Shown: positions 1 to 7,311, numbered from the stretch's first letter. The stretch: 15,670 nucleotides of DNA from an uncultured Clostridia bacterium (GCA_946628865.1 CAMOXE010000050.1:1-15670); one strand, 5' to 3'. Notes: generated from the sequence alone by a model not told the origin. Translations and numbers: made by a program.

Positions 1-55
1 CCGAAACGGAGAGGCGAGCATTATTTTCGAGAAATTTTAAAGTCTTCGTTTTCAT
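1..55 (-). CDS. Partial CDS: N-terminus of a probable Lrp/AsnC-type transcriptional regulator
   Basis: This gene runs off the left edge and only about 18 codons are visible, beginning MKTKTLKFLENNARLSVS. A short basic start followed by LKFLENNARLS matches the first helix of the winged helix-turn-helix in Lrp/AsnC proteins, which often reads like 'LxxLexNaRlsvedIA'. That is family knowledge applied to a very short stretch, so the product is tentative. The start is well supported: AAGGTGA lies about 4 bases before the ATG, and a good promoter lies just upstream. The gene is divergent from the membrane protein gene at 237, which would suit a regulator that controls its neighbour, itself, or both. 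Sequence to the left of the window would settle the identity. Confidence 0.6.
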   Translation of the reverse strand, partial: MKTKTLKFLENNARLSVS

Positions 56-76
56 ATTTCACCTTACTTTTTTAGT

Positions 77-105
77 ATTATATCATAAATTTCAGCCCGT
101 GTCTA
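77..105 (-). promoter_or_regulatory. Sigma-A promoter for the truncated minus-strand regulator gene
   Basis: On the minus strand the -35 box TAGACA (100-105) and the -10 box TATAAT (77-82) are separated by exactly 17 bp. The predicted transcription start is near position 70, giving a leader of about 15 bases that contains the AAGGTGA ribosome binding site. The copy of ATATCAT at 80-86 overlaps the -10 box. Confidence 0.7.
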
Positions 106-133
106 TTATTCGAGAGCATATGATAAATAATAA

Positions 134-162
134 TTGACAAACCGCACAGAATAGTATATAAT
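134..162 (+). promoter_or_regulatory. Consensus sigma-A promoter for the membrane protein gene
   Basis: TTGACA (134-139), a 17-bp spacer and TATAAT (157-162) form a perfect consensus promoter. The predicted start is near 169, leaving a leader of about 68 bases before the ATG at 237. A second, extended -10 sequence (TGATATAAT, 175-183) follows and could give a second start near 190. The leader contains an imperfect hairpin with arms GAAAAC (193-198) and GTTTTC (211-216). Confidence 0.8.
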
Positions 163-180
163 ATCATATGTCGATGATAT
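161..180. promoter_or_regulatory. Candidate operator dyad ATATCAT-N6-ATGATAT
   Basis: A perfect 7-bp inverted repeat (161-167 and 174-180) with a 6-base centre covers the predicted transcription start of the membrane protein gene. Another ATATCAT lies at 80-86, on the -10 box of the divergent regulator gene. The placement fits a site shared by both promoters and bound by the neighbouring regulator. The area is AT-rich, so chance similarity to -10 boxes is a real alternative. Confidence 0.35.
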
Positions 181-236
181 AATACGGCGCTCGAAAACCC
201 TTGCAAGTAAGTTTTCTCGCTTATATTAGTGGAATT

Positions 237-782
237 ATGGAAGAATTATTTAACGATAGCGAAAACGCTATGAATGAAACTAAAACTTTAAACGGCGAAA
301 CAAACGAACAGAAACCGCCGTTGAATAAAGCCGCTTTGATCGCCGCAATACTTAACCTCGTAGGCGGAATACTGTATATTGCCTTTACAGTTCTCTTTTT
401 TGCGGGAATGACGAATGTCAATTCCGAAACAATGTCCGACGACCAAAAGGTAGGAATTATATTCTTTATAATATTGATTTTCCCGATATTGTTTATCACG
501 GTTACCCCCTCGGGAATTGCGGGCGGAATATGGGGAATAGCGCGCTCAGTAATAAATTTTTTACAACTTCGCGGAGAGCATAAAAGCCGACTTTGGGTGT
601 TGGTGGTCGGAATCGTGTTTAAAATACTCGTGGGCGTTATCGCCGGTTTCGGACTGATAATGTTTGCGTCTATGGATAAATCCATAAACCCGACTCTGTT
701 TTACTCGGGCGCGATAGTCGGGGCGCTCGCCTTGATTTTGTCGTTTGCGGTAATCCCGTTTGAGTTTAAAGCGATAAAATAA
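237..782 (+). CDS. Hypothetical four-helix membrane protein
   Basis: I do not recognise a named family. From the ATG at 237 the protein is 181 residues. It has an acidic, Asn/Glu-rich N-terminus of about 30 residues, then hydrophobic segments near residues 32-58, 72-92, 119-145 and 153-175. A glycine-rich stretch (about 93-105) follows helix 2, and the tail is FEFKAIK. It is therefore probably an integral cytoplasmic-membrane protein with four helices. The frame is open back to a TTG at 201, but that codon has no ribosome binding site and lies in the leader hairpin. ATG 237 has only a weak AGTGGA before it, and ATG 270 is also possible. It is monocistronic: a consensus promoter precedes it and a strong terminator follows 17 bases after the stop. 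The divergent regulator-like gene may control it. Confidence 0.75.
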   Translation: MEELFNDSENAMNETKTLNGETNEQKPPLNKAALIAAILNLVGGILYIAFTVLFFAGMTNVNSETMSDDQKVGIIFFIILIFPILFITVTPSGIAGGIWGIARSVINFLQLRGEHKSRLWVLVVGIVFKILVGVIAGFGLIMFASMDKSINPTLFYSGAIVGALALILSFAVIPFEFKAIK

Positions 783-799
783 TCATAAGCGTATATCCG

Positions 800-836
800 A
801 GCGCGGCTCGAACGTTTCGTTCGAGCCGCGCTTTTT
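800..836 (+). terminator. Rho-independent terminator of the membrane protein gene
   Basis: A perfect 15-bp stem (800-814 with 818-832) has a 3-base loop TTT and is followed by T-residues at 832-836. The stem is GC-rich (arm AGCGCGGCTCGAACG). The minus strand lacks a matching T-run, so it should act mainly on plus-strand transcripts. Confidence 0.9.
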
Positions 837-864
837 AAGTGTTTTAAATCAAGTGAAATTTTTA

Positions 865-990
865 ATCGCGTTTTATCAGAATTGGCGCTCGTTAGGCGAG
901 GCGCGCGACAGTTTTCAAAAGGGAGCGTACTACTTGTACGCGGGAATTTTGAAATCCGAGCGGAACAAAGCGTAACGAGACGAATATTAT
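865..990. repeat. Palindromic tandem repeat, copy 1
   Basis: This is the first of two adjacent copies with a period of 126-127 bp. The core (886-980) folds as a nested hairpin. The outer arms are CTCGTTA (888-894) and TAACGAG (973-979), the middle arms TTTTCAAAA and TTTTGAAA, and the tip is GCGTAC/GTACGC around the loop TACTT. The arms are separated by non-complementary internal loops at mirrored positions. There is no open reading frame. It fills most of the gene-free stretch 783-1117 between convergent genes. Confidence 0.85.
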
Positions 991-1117
991 ATCCGCGTTT
1001 TAAAGGAATAGACGCTCGTTAGGCGAGGCGCGCGACAGTTTTCAAAAGGGAGCGTACTTTTGTACGCAGGAATTTTGAAAACCGAGCGGAACAAAGCATA
1101 ACGAGATGTATATTCCT
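991..1117. repeat. Palindromic tandem repeat, copy 2
   Basis: This is the second copy, directly abutting copy 1 and ending one base before the stop codon of the FAD dehydrogenase gene. The first 45 bases of the core (1013-1057) are identical to copy 1. Differences are confined to the loop (TTTT instead of TACTT) and three single bases in the right arm; one of these makes the middle stem a perfect GTTTTCAAAA/TTTTGAAAAC. This copy also has an extra outer stem, TTTTAAAGGAATA (998-1010) with TATTCCTTTAAAA (1111-1123), which reaches into the coding sequence. Confidence 0.85.
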
Positions 1118-2506
1118 TTAAAATTTAAGTTTTCGAGCCATCAACACGCCCATAACCGACGCCATCATAAGTCCCCTCGTCCAGCCGGAGGAATCGCCCA
1201 AACAATGCAAATTCGCTATGTTGGTGTTGAAATCGTCGTCCATCTTTATCTTGTTTGAGTAAAACTTCAGTTCGGGCGAATATAACAGCGTTTCAGGACT
1301 TGCAAATCCGGGAACGACCATGTCGAGTTGCTTTATAAAATTCAATATGTTGGTAAGCGTTCTGTATGGGAGAGCGGCGGTTATATCACCCGCGACGGCG
1401 TCTGTAAGCGTCGGCTTGACGTTGGACTGCTCCAACTCTTTCTGCCAGGTACGCTTGCCCTCTAATATATCGCCGTAGCGCTGAACGAGGATATGCCCGT
1501 CGCCGAGCATGTTCGTAAGTTCGCCTATCTTTTTTGCGTATTCTATAGGCTGATTGAAAGGGTATGTGAAGTTATGCGAGCAGAGTATGGAAAGGTTGGT
1601 GTTGTCAGACTTCTTGTCCTTGAACGAATGCCCGTTGACTACGGCGAGATTGTCGTCGTAGTTCTCCTGCGCGACGTAACCGCCGGGGTTTTGACAAAAC
1701 GTCCTTACCTTGTTTTTAAAAGGCGCCGGATAGCCGATGAGTTTGGATTCGTATAAAACTCTGTTTACCTCTTCCATTATCTCGTTTCTGACTTCAACTC
1801 TCACGCCGATGTCGACGGTGGATGGCTGATGTTCTATACCGTGCTGACTGCACATCGTTTCGAGCCATTCCGCGCCGCGTCTGCCCGTCGCCACGATTAT
1901 CTTCTCCGCGTAGACGTCCTCTTCCTTTCCGCCTACGGATATCTTAGCGCCTTTACAGACGTTGCCTTCGATTATTACGTTTCTGCAGTCGGTATTGAAC
2001 AGCATTTTCACGCCGTTTTGCAAAAGGTACTGCTCGATTGCATAGTAAATGCTCTGAGCCTTTTCCGTGCCTAAGTGCCTTATAGGACAGTCTACGAGTT
2101 TAAGCCCCGCGCCTATCGCCTTTTTGCGGATTTCTTTTATCTCTTCGGGGTGGTCTACGCCCTCGATATGCGTATCCGCGCCGAATTCGAGATATATCCC
2201 GTCCACATACGATATAGTCTGCTGAACGAGATCGTGTCCGATATGGTCGGGAAGAGCGCCGCCGACGTAACTCGACAACGAAAGTTTTCCGTCCGAAAAC
2301 GCGCCCGCGCCCGAAAACCCGGTGGTTATAGCGCAGTTTTTACAGTTTATGCAATGCCCTATTTTTTGTTTGGGACACACGCGCTTTTCTATTGCCGAGC
2401 CTTTCTCGATTATCGTTATTTCTTTCTTTACGCCTTTTTTAACCAGTTCGAGCGCGGTAAATATCCCCGCGGGGCCCGCGCCTATTATAAGTATATCAGT
2501 ATTCAT
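1118..2506 (-). CDS. FAD-dependent dehydrogenase, COG2509-like
   Basis: The product is a 462-residue soluble flavoprotein. The N-terminus is a Rossmann FAD-binding fold with GAGPAG at residues 9-14, followed by an acidic residue in TIIEKG that would contact the adenosine ribose. A Cys cluster follows (C44, C52, C55, C58), then TTGFSGAGAFSDGKL. The C-terminus has GDSSGWTRGLMMAS (437 onward), the second FAD-contacting motif of this family. I infer the COG2509 group of uncharacterised FAD-dependent dehydrogenases; substrate and electron partner are unknown. It is the last gene of the minus-strand operon, 2 bp after mscS-like. Its ribosome binding site, AAAGGTGA, lies inside the end of that gene. 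The stop codon lies in the outer stem of repeat copy 2. No conventional minus-strand terminator follows. Confidence 0.85.
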   Translation of the reverse strand: MNTDILIIGAGPAGIFTALELVKKGVKKEITIIEKGSAIEKRVCPKQKIGHCINCKNCAITTGFSGAGAFSDGKLSLSSYVGGALPDHIGHDLVQQTISYVDGIYLEFGADTHIEGVDHPEEIKEIRKKAIGAGLKLVDCPIRHLGTEKAQSIYYAIEQYLLQNGVKMLFNTDCRNVIIEGNVCKGAKISVGGKEEDVYAEKIIVATGRRGAEWLETMCSQHGIEHQPSTVDIGVRVEVRNEIMEEVNRVLYESKLIGYPAPFKNKVRTFCQNPGGYVAQENYDDNLAVVNGHSFKDKKSDNTNLSILCSHNFTYPFNQPIEYAKKIGELTNMLGDGHILVQRYGDILEGKRTWQKELEQSNVKPTLTDAVAGDITAALPYRTLTNILNFIKQLDMVVPGFASPETLLYSPELKFYSNKIKMDDDFNTNIANLHCLGDSSGWTRGLMMASVMGVLMARKLKF

Positions 2507-2508
2507 TT

Positions 2509-3354
2509 CTATTCACCTTTTTCTTCGTTTTTTATGTGTACGTCGAGTTGATTGAACGGTATGCTTATTCCCGCCTCGTCAAACGCGGATTTCACGCCCT
2601 CGAACATCGAAAAATACACTTCCCAATAATCTTCGGTACGCGTCCAGCCCTTAAACGATAATACGACGCTGCTTTCGCCGTGTCCGCTTACCCTGCAAAT
2701 CGGAGCGGGATCTTTAAGTACCTTTTCGTTTTTCGCCGCAACCGACAAAACTACGGATTGCGCCGCTTTGAAATCGTCCGTATACGAAATGCCGAAGTCT
2801 ATATCCACGCGTCTCGTGGTCTTTGCGGTATAATTGATTATCGTGCCGTTTGCAAGCGTTCCGTTCGGAAGAGATATGACCTTATTGTCAAGCGTTCTTA
2901 CCTTCGTGTATAAAAGCCTTATGTCCTCGACCGTGCCGCTAACGCCTTGCGCCTCGATATAGTCGTCTAAAGCGAACGGTCTCGCAACGATAATGAGTAT
3001 TCCGCCCGCAACGTTCGACAGAGCGCCCTGAAGCGCAAGCCCGAGCGTTACGCCGAGCGAAGTTATAAGCGCGGTAACGCCGGAAGTTTCCACGCCGAGA
3101 TATGCAAGCAGCGCCACCACTATTAGCGTCTTTAACGCGTAGGATATCGTTTTTTGCAAAGTTTTGGCAATGGTCTTATCGAAACCGCGTCTGTCGTTGA
3201 TTTTCTTTATCCAACCGACGATCACGTTTACGAGCGCAAAGCCGACTATGAGCATCACGATTGCCATAACTATCTTCACGCCGGCTGTTGAACACCAATC
3301 CCAGATATAGTCGAGAAGTTCCTCCGCTGAATTTATCGCAAGTAAGTTATTCAT
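2509..3354 (-). CDS. MscS-family small-conductance mechanosensitive channel
   Basis: This 281-residue protein has the three-helix layout of short MscS channels: helices at about 25-50 and 72-88, then the pore-lining helix at about 92-125 containing SLGVTLGLALQGALSNVAGG. The beta domain follows (VARPFALDDYIEAQGVSGTVEDI, with SLPNGTLANGTIINYT), then an alpha/beta C-terminal domain ending in IPFNQLDVHI, a typical MscS ending. Channels of this family open under membrane tension and release solutes during osmotic downshock. The start overlaps the end of the upstream propeller gene by 8 bp, with GAGGTG about 4 bases before the ATG. This implies translational coupling. The downstream gene begins 2 bp after its stop. 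Confidence 0.93.
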   Translation of the reverse strand: MNNLLAINSAEELLDYIWDWCSTAGVKIVMAIVMLIVGFALVNVIVGWIKKINDRRGFDKTIAKTLQKTISYALKTLIVVALLAYLGVETSGVTALITSLGVTLGLALQGALSNVAGGILIIVARPFALDDYIEAQGVSGTVEDIRLLYTKVRTLDNKVISLPNGTLANGTIINYTAKTTRRVDIDFGISYTDDFKAAQSVVLSVAAKNEKVLKDPAPICRVSGHGESSVVLSFKGWTRTEDYWEVYFSMFEGVKSAFDEAGISIPFNQLDVHIKNEEKGE

Positions 3355-5884
3355 TTACACCTCGCCGATACAGATATCTTCTTTCAAAAAACAGCGCGAA
3401 CGTCGTGAGCGACAGCGCTAAAAGCAGCACCGCCAAAGATTTAGTCGTCTTTTGTCTGCCGTCGGCGTACAGGTTGCCCTTGCTCGTAAACCACGTTCCG
3501 CCGTCGTATTCGACCTTGACGACGTCGCCGTCTATCGATAACACCTTAACTTTCGTCTTATCGCTTAAAAGAACGCTTTCGCCGCTTAAATCCGCGTTTT
3601 CCCGGACGGCCGCGCCGCCTTTTAAGTAGATATACGCGGATCGTATTTCCTCTTCGGACTTTTCTTTAGCCAAATGCGAAAGCAAAAATTGCTTACGGAT
3701 ATAGCCGTTGCCGTTTTCGGTCTTTACGGCGTAATAATCGTTGCCGTTAAATGTAACCTCGCCTGAAACGAGCAGTTTTGCATGCGCTTTGGCAGAGGCG
3801 GATTTATAGCATAATTCTTCTACGGGAACAGAATACGCGTTGAAGTCCACCGCGGCGAACATGTACAGTTCTTCGTCGCACGGCGAAAGTTTAAACGCGG
3901 TTTCGCCGTCTATATCCGAGTTTCTCGCTATCGCCCGCGCCCCGCCGCTTATTACGAGCGAATACTTATCGTTTATTTCAAATACCGCGTAGTCTTTCGG
4001 CTTGGAAACGGACATTTCGGTATAATCGAAGTATTTTTCGTATTTATCCGTTACCGAAAAGGTCTTGGAATTATCTTTCAGCCTTGCAAAAACCGTATTT
4101 TCGTCGTAACCGACGGAAAATCCGTCCGGAACCGAGATGCTGCCCGGAGTTGAAATCCGCATATCCTCCGCTTTGGAAGATTTAAGTATCAAGCCTTTAA
4201 ACAGGAAGTACGCCGTTTCGGAATTGTACGAAAGACACATCGAAACGCTGTCCTCCGTCATGCCAGACAGGTTGTCGGAGAGTTTCAATGTCTTTGAAAA
4301 AATCTCTTCGCCGCCCGCATAGCACTCTATTTTATTCCCCGAATACTCGGCGTAAAGTTTTCCGTCCATATCTGTCTGGAGTTTACAAAGCGTTTCGCCG
4401 TTTTTGCCGCGGATATACAGCGGCTCGGCAACGCCGAGTTCGTAAAACTTAAACTCCTCCCCGTCCTCGACGGCGTAGTAGACGTTTCCGAACACGTCCG
4501 CCGTGATTTTAAGCGCGTGCGACAGCGAAACGTCCGGCTTATAGTCCACTACCTTATAGTCGCTCGTTTTCGCGTCGATTTTTTTAATGATAGGATAAAT
4601 CTCGCCGTCGTTCAGTTCCTCGATCAAAACGAAAAACTCTCCGTCCGAATAAGATATCGCTTTCACGTTTGAACAGTCTATATTTTTTTTATTCTCGATT
4701 CCGAGAATTTCGCCATAGCCGACGATCTCGTCGAGATACAGCGTACCCGAACGATAGTACAGAATTTTCCCGCCGCCCACGGCAAAGACGTCCGTTACGG
4801 CGCTAAGATAAATCGCGTTATAGGTGTTTACGCCGTTTATATCGTTTATCACGACTATTCTGTCGCCGTCGAGCGCGTAGATTTTGTCCCCGTCCACGCA
4901 CAAGTCTTTAACGCCCGCCGAAAGACGGTTTATCGCTTTAGAGTTAGTCGTTATAGCGAACTTGGTAAACGAATTGTCCGTAAGGTCGATTTCCTGCACG
5001 GCGTTTATCGCGCCGTCTACCACCCAAAGCCCCTTGCCCGTCACGCAAACGCCCTTCGGGTCGTAAACGCCGCCGAGGTCCTGTTCTTCGTCGGCGGAAA
5101 TGTCCGCTATTTGCCGAACGGATTTCTCGGTTACGCTTAAAGCGTATATGCCGCTGTTGCACGAATAGTATATTTCGCCGTCGCCACTTTCCGCGATAGA
5201 ACGTATTCCGGTTACGTTCCGCCAAAGCACTTCCGACTTTTTTTCGGTCGTATCGTAGCGGTAAATATCGCCTATATCCGTAGTGTAGTAGACGTTTCCG
5301 TCGGCGGAATACAGTAAATTGACCGTATTGATTTGGTCTATGGCGTTATATTCTTCCGCCTTTAAACGGAAAGTTTCGGCGCTTTCGTCTATCTCGTTAA
5401 AACGCACGCCGTTATTGTCGTTGGTAAGCAAGACGTTCCCCGAAACGGAAAAGCCCAGACTGCTGTATATGCCCGTATAAACCGGAACGTTTGCCCAGGT
5501 AGGTTCGGAAAAACCAGTAATGTCTATCGAATAAATCCTGGACGCATAGAGAAACAGTATATAATTTTTATACTTATCCACCACCGTAACGGGTTTACCG
5601 TCGGTAATTGCGCTTACGTCTATTTTGGAAAACTTCTCGTTGCGGTATATTATTATCTCGTTTTCGTGCGAGATCGCAACCACTTCCGCGCCCTCTTCGT
5701 CAGAGTATCGGCAAATGGCGTAGGGGTTATCGAGTTTGTAGTATTGAAGATAACTCGTCGGCAAAAATATACCCGTTTCTATTCCGCTCTCTTCGCTTTC
5801 TACGGCAAAAGCCGCCGTAGCCTTTATAGGCAGCAGCGAAAGCGCGGTTATTAACGACAAAATTACGAGTATATATCTTTTCAT
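3347..5884 (-). CDS. Secreted, membrane-anchored beta-propeller protein with SH3-like domains
   Basis: The ATG at 5884 gives 845 residues beginning MKRYILVILSLITALSLLPI, a clear signal peptide, probably cleaved near ATAAFA. The frame is open to a TTG at 5920, but that codon is the -35 box of the promoter. Residues ~40-680 contain repeated short units such as GNVYYTTDIGDIYRYD, GEIYYSCNSGIYAL, KILYYRSGTLYLDE and GNVYYAVEDGEEFKFY, the pattern of beta-propeller (NHL- or PQQ-like) blades. Two SH3-like segments follow (~698-736 and ~750-806), then one transmembrane helix (~816-832) and a short basic tail (FERRYLYRRGVNE). The bulk therefore sits outside the cell, anchored at the C-terminus. SH3-like modules often bind peptidoglycan or peptides; the ligand is unknown. 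It is first in an operon with MscS and a FAD dehydrogenase, which may hint at an envelope role. I assign no specific function. Confidence 0.8.
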   Translation of the reverse strand: MKRYILVILSLITALSLLPIKATAAFAVESEESGIETGIFLPTSYLQYYKLDNPYAICRYSDEEGAEVVAISHENEIIIYRNEKFSKIDVSAITDGKPVTVVDKYKNYILFLYASRIYSIDITGFSEPTWANVPVYTGIYSSLGFSVSGNVLLTNDNNGVRFNEIDESAETFRLKAEEYNAIDQINTVNLLYSADGNVYYTTDIGDIYRYDTTEKKSEVLWRNVTGIRSIAESGDGEIYYSCNSGIYALSVTEKSVRQIADISADEEQDLGGVYDPKGVCVTGKGLWVVDGAINAVQEIDLTDNSFTKFAITTNSKAINRLSAGVKDLCVDGDKIYALDGDRIVVINDINGVNTYNAIYLSAVTDVFAVGGGKILYYRSGTLYLDEIVGYGEILGIENKKNIDCSNVKAISYSDGEFFVLIEELNDGEIYPIIKKIDAKTSDYKVVDYKPDVSLSHALKITADVFGNVYYAVEDGEEFKFYELGVAEPLYIRGKNGETLCKLQTDMDGKLYAEYSGNKIECYAGGEEIFSKTLKLSDNLSGMTEDSVSMCLSYNSETAYFLFKGLILKSSKAEDMRISTPGSISVPDGFSVGYDENTVFARLKDNSKTFSVTDKYEKYFDYTEMSVSKPKDYAVFEINDKYSLVISGGARAIARNSDIDGETAFKLSPCDEELYMFAAVDFNAYSVPVEELCYKSASAKAHAKLLVSGEVTFNGNDYYAVKTENGNGYIRKQFLLSHLAKEKSEEEIRSAYIYLKGGAAVRENADLSGESVLLSDKTKVKVLSIDGDVVKVEYDGGTWFTSKGNLYADGRQKTTKSLAVLLLALSLTTFALFFERRYLYRRGVNE

Positions 5885-5890
5885 ACATAT

Positions 5891-5920
5891 AGTATAACAC
5901 CAACGCGCACGAAAAAGCAA
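5891..5920 (-). promoter_or_regulatory. Promoter of the propeller-mscS-dehydrogenase operon
   Basis: On the minus strand TTGCTT (5915-5920), an 18-bp spacer and TATACT (5891-5896) precede the ATG at 5884. Counting seven bases beyond the -10 box puts the transcription start on the A of the ATG, so the message would be leaderless. No Shine-Dalgarno sequence is present. Confidence 0.6.
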
Positions 5921-5967
5921 GTTTTTTTCCGGAAATGGAAAAATATTTATTTACTCCCCGCGTGAGA

Positions 5968-5996
5968 TTGATTTTTTGGATAAAATATAGTAAAAT
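5968..5996 (+). promoter_or_regulatory. Promoter of the DUF512-der operon
   Basis: TTGATT (5968-5973), a 17-bp spacer and TAAAAT (5991-5996) precede the ATG at 6004. The predicted transcription start is 6003, one base before the start codon. There is no Shine-Dalgarno sequence. The promoter is divergent from the one at 5891-5920; the 10-bp palindrome TTTCCGGAAA (5926-5935) lies between them. Confidence 0.6.
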
Positions 5997-6003
5997 AGCA
6001 TTG

Positions 6004-7311
6004 ATGTTAAAGGTAAAAAGCGTTAAAAAAGGCGGCGTCGGCTACGAAATAGGCATTCGCGGCGGCGACGAAATACTCGCGTTCGACAACTTCCCCGTCG
6101 TGGATATTTTAGACTATCTCTATTACGACGACAAAGAACGTTTTACGATAACCGTCAGACAATCGAACGGCGACGTTTCGACCTGCGAGATAGAAAAGGA
6201 CGACGACGAAACTCTCGACCTTACGTTTGTAAGCGATAATCTTGAAATAAGGACTTGCCGCAACAACTGCGTATTCTGTTTCGTCGATCAGATGCCCGTC
6301 GGCATGCGAGAGTCGCTTTACCTTAAAGACGACGACTATCGCCAAAGTTTCCTCTGCGGAAACTTCGTAACGCTTACAAATATAACCGAAGAGGACGCGG
6401 AGAGAATAATTCGGCTGAATTTAAGTCCGCTGTATATCTCTATCCACACGATGAACGGCGAACTGAGAAAACAAATGCTCAGAAACCGCTTTGCGGACAA
6501 GACTATCGAATACGTCAAACGCTTTGCAAAAAGCGGAATTACGATGAACACGCAGATCGTTCTCGTGCCGGACTACAACGACGGAAAGGAACTCGAATAC
6601 TCCGCTAAAGAACTGTTTGCGCTCTACCCCGCCGTGCAGACCATGGCGGTAGTACCCGTCGGGCTTACTAAGTACAGAGACGGGCTTACTCCGCTTAAAA
6701 ATCTCGATAAAAACTACGCTATAAGCGTTTTAACGCAGATTTCCGCACTTAATAAAGAGTTTAAAACAAACTTCATCCAGCCCGCCGACGAGTTCTATTT
6801 CAAGGCGGAACTCCCCGTCGAGCCGTATGCGTTTTACGGGAGTTTCCCGCAGATAGAAAACGGCGTGGGCATGACCGCGAAATTCTTAAAGGAACTCAAA
6901 TCTGCCGTTAAACCCGCCGTATTCAATAAAAGACTTCTGCTCGTTTGCGGGACTTCGGCGGAAAGGTTTATCGAAAGCATGACGAAACTTGCCGCAAGTT
7001 ATATCGAGGGGCTTACCGCGCGCGTTATGGCGGTTGAAAACGAATTTTTCGGGAAAACGGTAAACTGTACGGGGCTTTTAACCGGCGGGGACATAGCCGC
7101 CGCGGCGATTAAATACGCCGAAAAACACGGATATGACTACGATTATCTCGTCTTGCCCGCGAACACTTTAAGGCAAGGCACGGAAATATTTTTGGACGAT
7201 ATGACTGTTTCGCAGTTGTCCGAGAAAATAGGAAAAGAAGTATTGATAACCGACGGAACGGGTAAAGGCTTTTACGACGTTTTAGCCGGTAAAGGAGTAA
7301 AAAATGGCTAA
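6004..7311 (+). CDS. PDZ-DUF512 protein, radical-SAM-like Fe-S protein
   Basis: From the ATG at 6004 the protein is 435 residues. Residues ~1-65 form a PDZ domain (MLKVKSVKKGG, then IRGGDEILAFDNFPVVDILDY). Next comes a radical-SAM-type cluster motif CRNNCVFC (C85, C89, C92), followed by FVDQMPVGMRESLYLKDDDY and GNFVTLTN. The C-terminal DUF512 domain ends with LPANTLRQGTEIFLDDMTV and a final segment KEVLIT. This order is the hallmark of the DUF512 family (COG1625), conserved in Clostridia and often next to der; its reaction is unknown. The frame is open upstream to ATG 5935, but that would start ahead of the promoter and add 23 residues not seen in the PDZ fold. It overlaps der by 8 bp. Confidence 0.9.
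   Translation: MLKVKSVKKGGVGYEIGIRGGDEILAFDNFPVVDILDYLYYDDKERFTITVRQSNGDVSTCEIEKDDDETLDLTFVSDNLEIRTCRNNCVFCFVDQMPVGMRESLYLKDDDYRQSFLCGNFVTLTNITEEDAERIIRLNLSPLYISIHTMNGELRKQMLRNRFADKTIEYVKRFAKSGITMNTQIVLVPDYNDGKELEYSAKELFALYPAVQTMAVVPVGLTKYRDGLTPLKNLDKNYAISVLTQISALNKEFKTNFIQPADEFYFKAELPVEPYAFYGSFPQIENGVGMTAKFLKELKSAVKPAVFNKRLLLVCGTSAERFIESMTKLAASYIEGLTARVMAVENEFFGKTVNCTGLLTGGDIAAAAIKYAEKHGYDYDYLVLPANTLRQGTEIFLDDMTVSQLSEKIGKEVLITDGTGKGFYDVLAGKGVKNG

Noticed and set aside
201..236. Upstream TTG start for the membrane protein
   Set aside because: No ribosome binding site, and the codon lies in the loop of a leader hairpin; ATG 237 is more plausible.
985..990. TATAAT on the minus strand within repeat copy 1
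   Set aside because: No -35 box at suitable spacing and no gene downstream that needs it.
865..1117. CRISPR array
   Set aside because: There are only two units of ~126 bp with no unique spacers, and the units are palindromic throughout.
865..1117. Insertion sequence
   Set aside because: No transposase frame is present and no target-site duplication was seen. A non-autonomous element remains possible and is listed as a finding.
2075..2551. A 158-codon plus-strand open frame
   Set aside because: It is a shadow of the FAD dehydrogenase gene, with a Tyr/Phe/Arg-rich translation and no recognisable motif.
5926..5935. TTTCCGGAAA palindrome between the divergent promoters as an operator
   Set aside because: It is a single short palindrome with no second copy in the window; too little to call a site.
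5935..6003. Upstream ATG start for the DUF512 protein
   Set aside because: The codon precedes the promoter, lacks a ribosome site, and adds residues that do not match the PDZ start.
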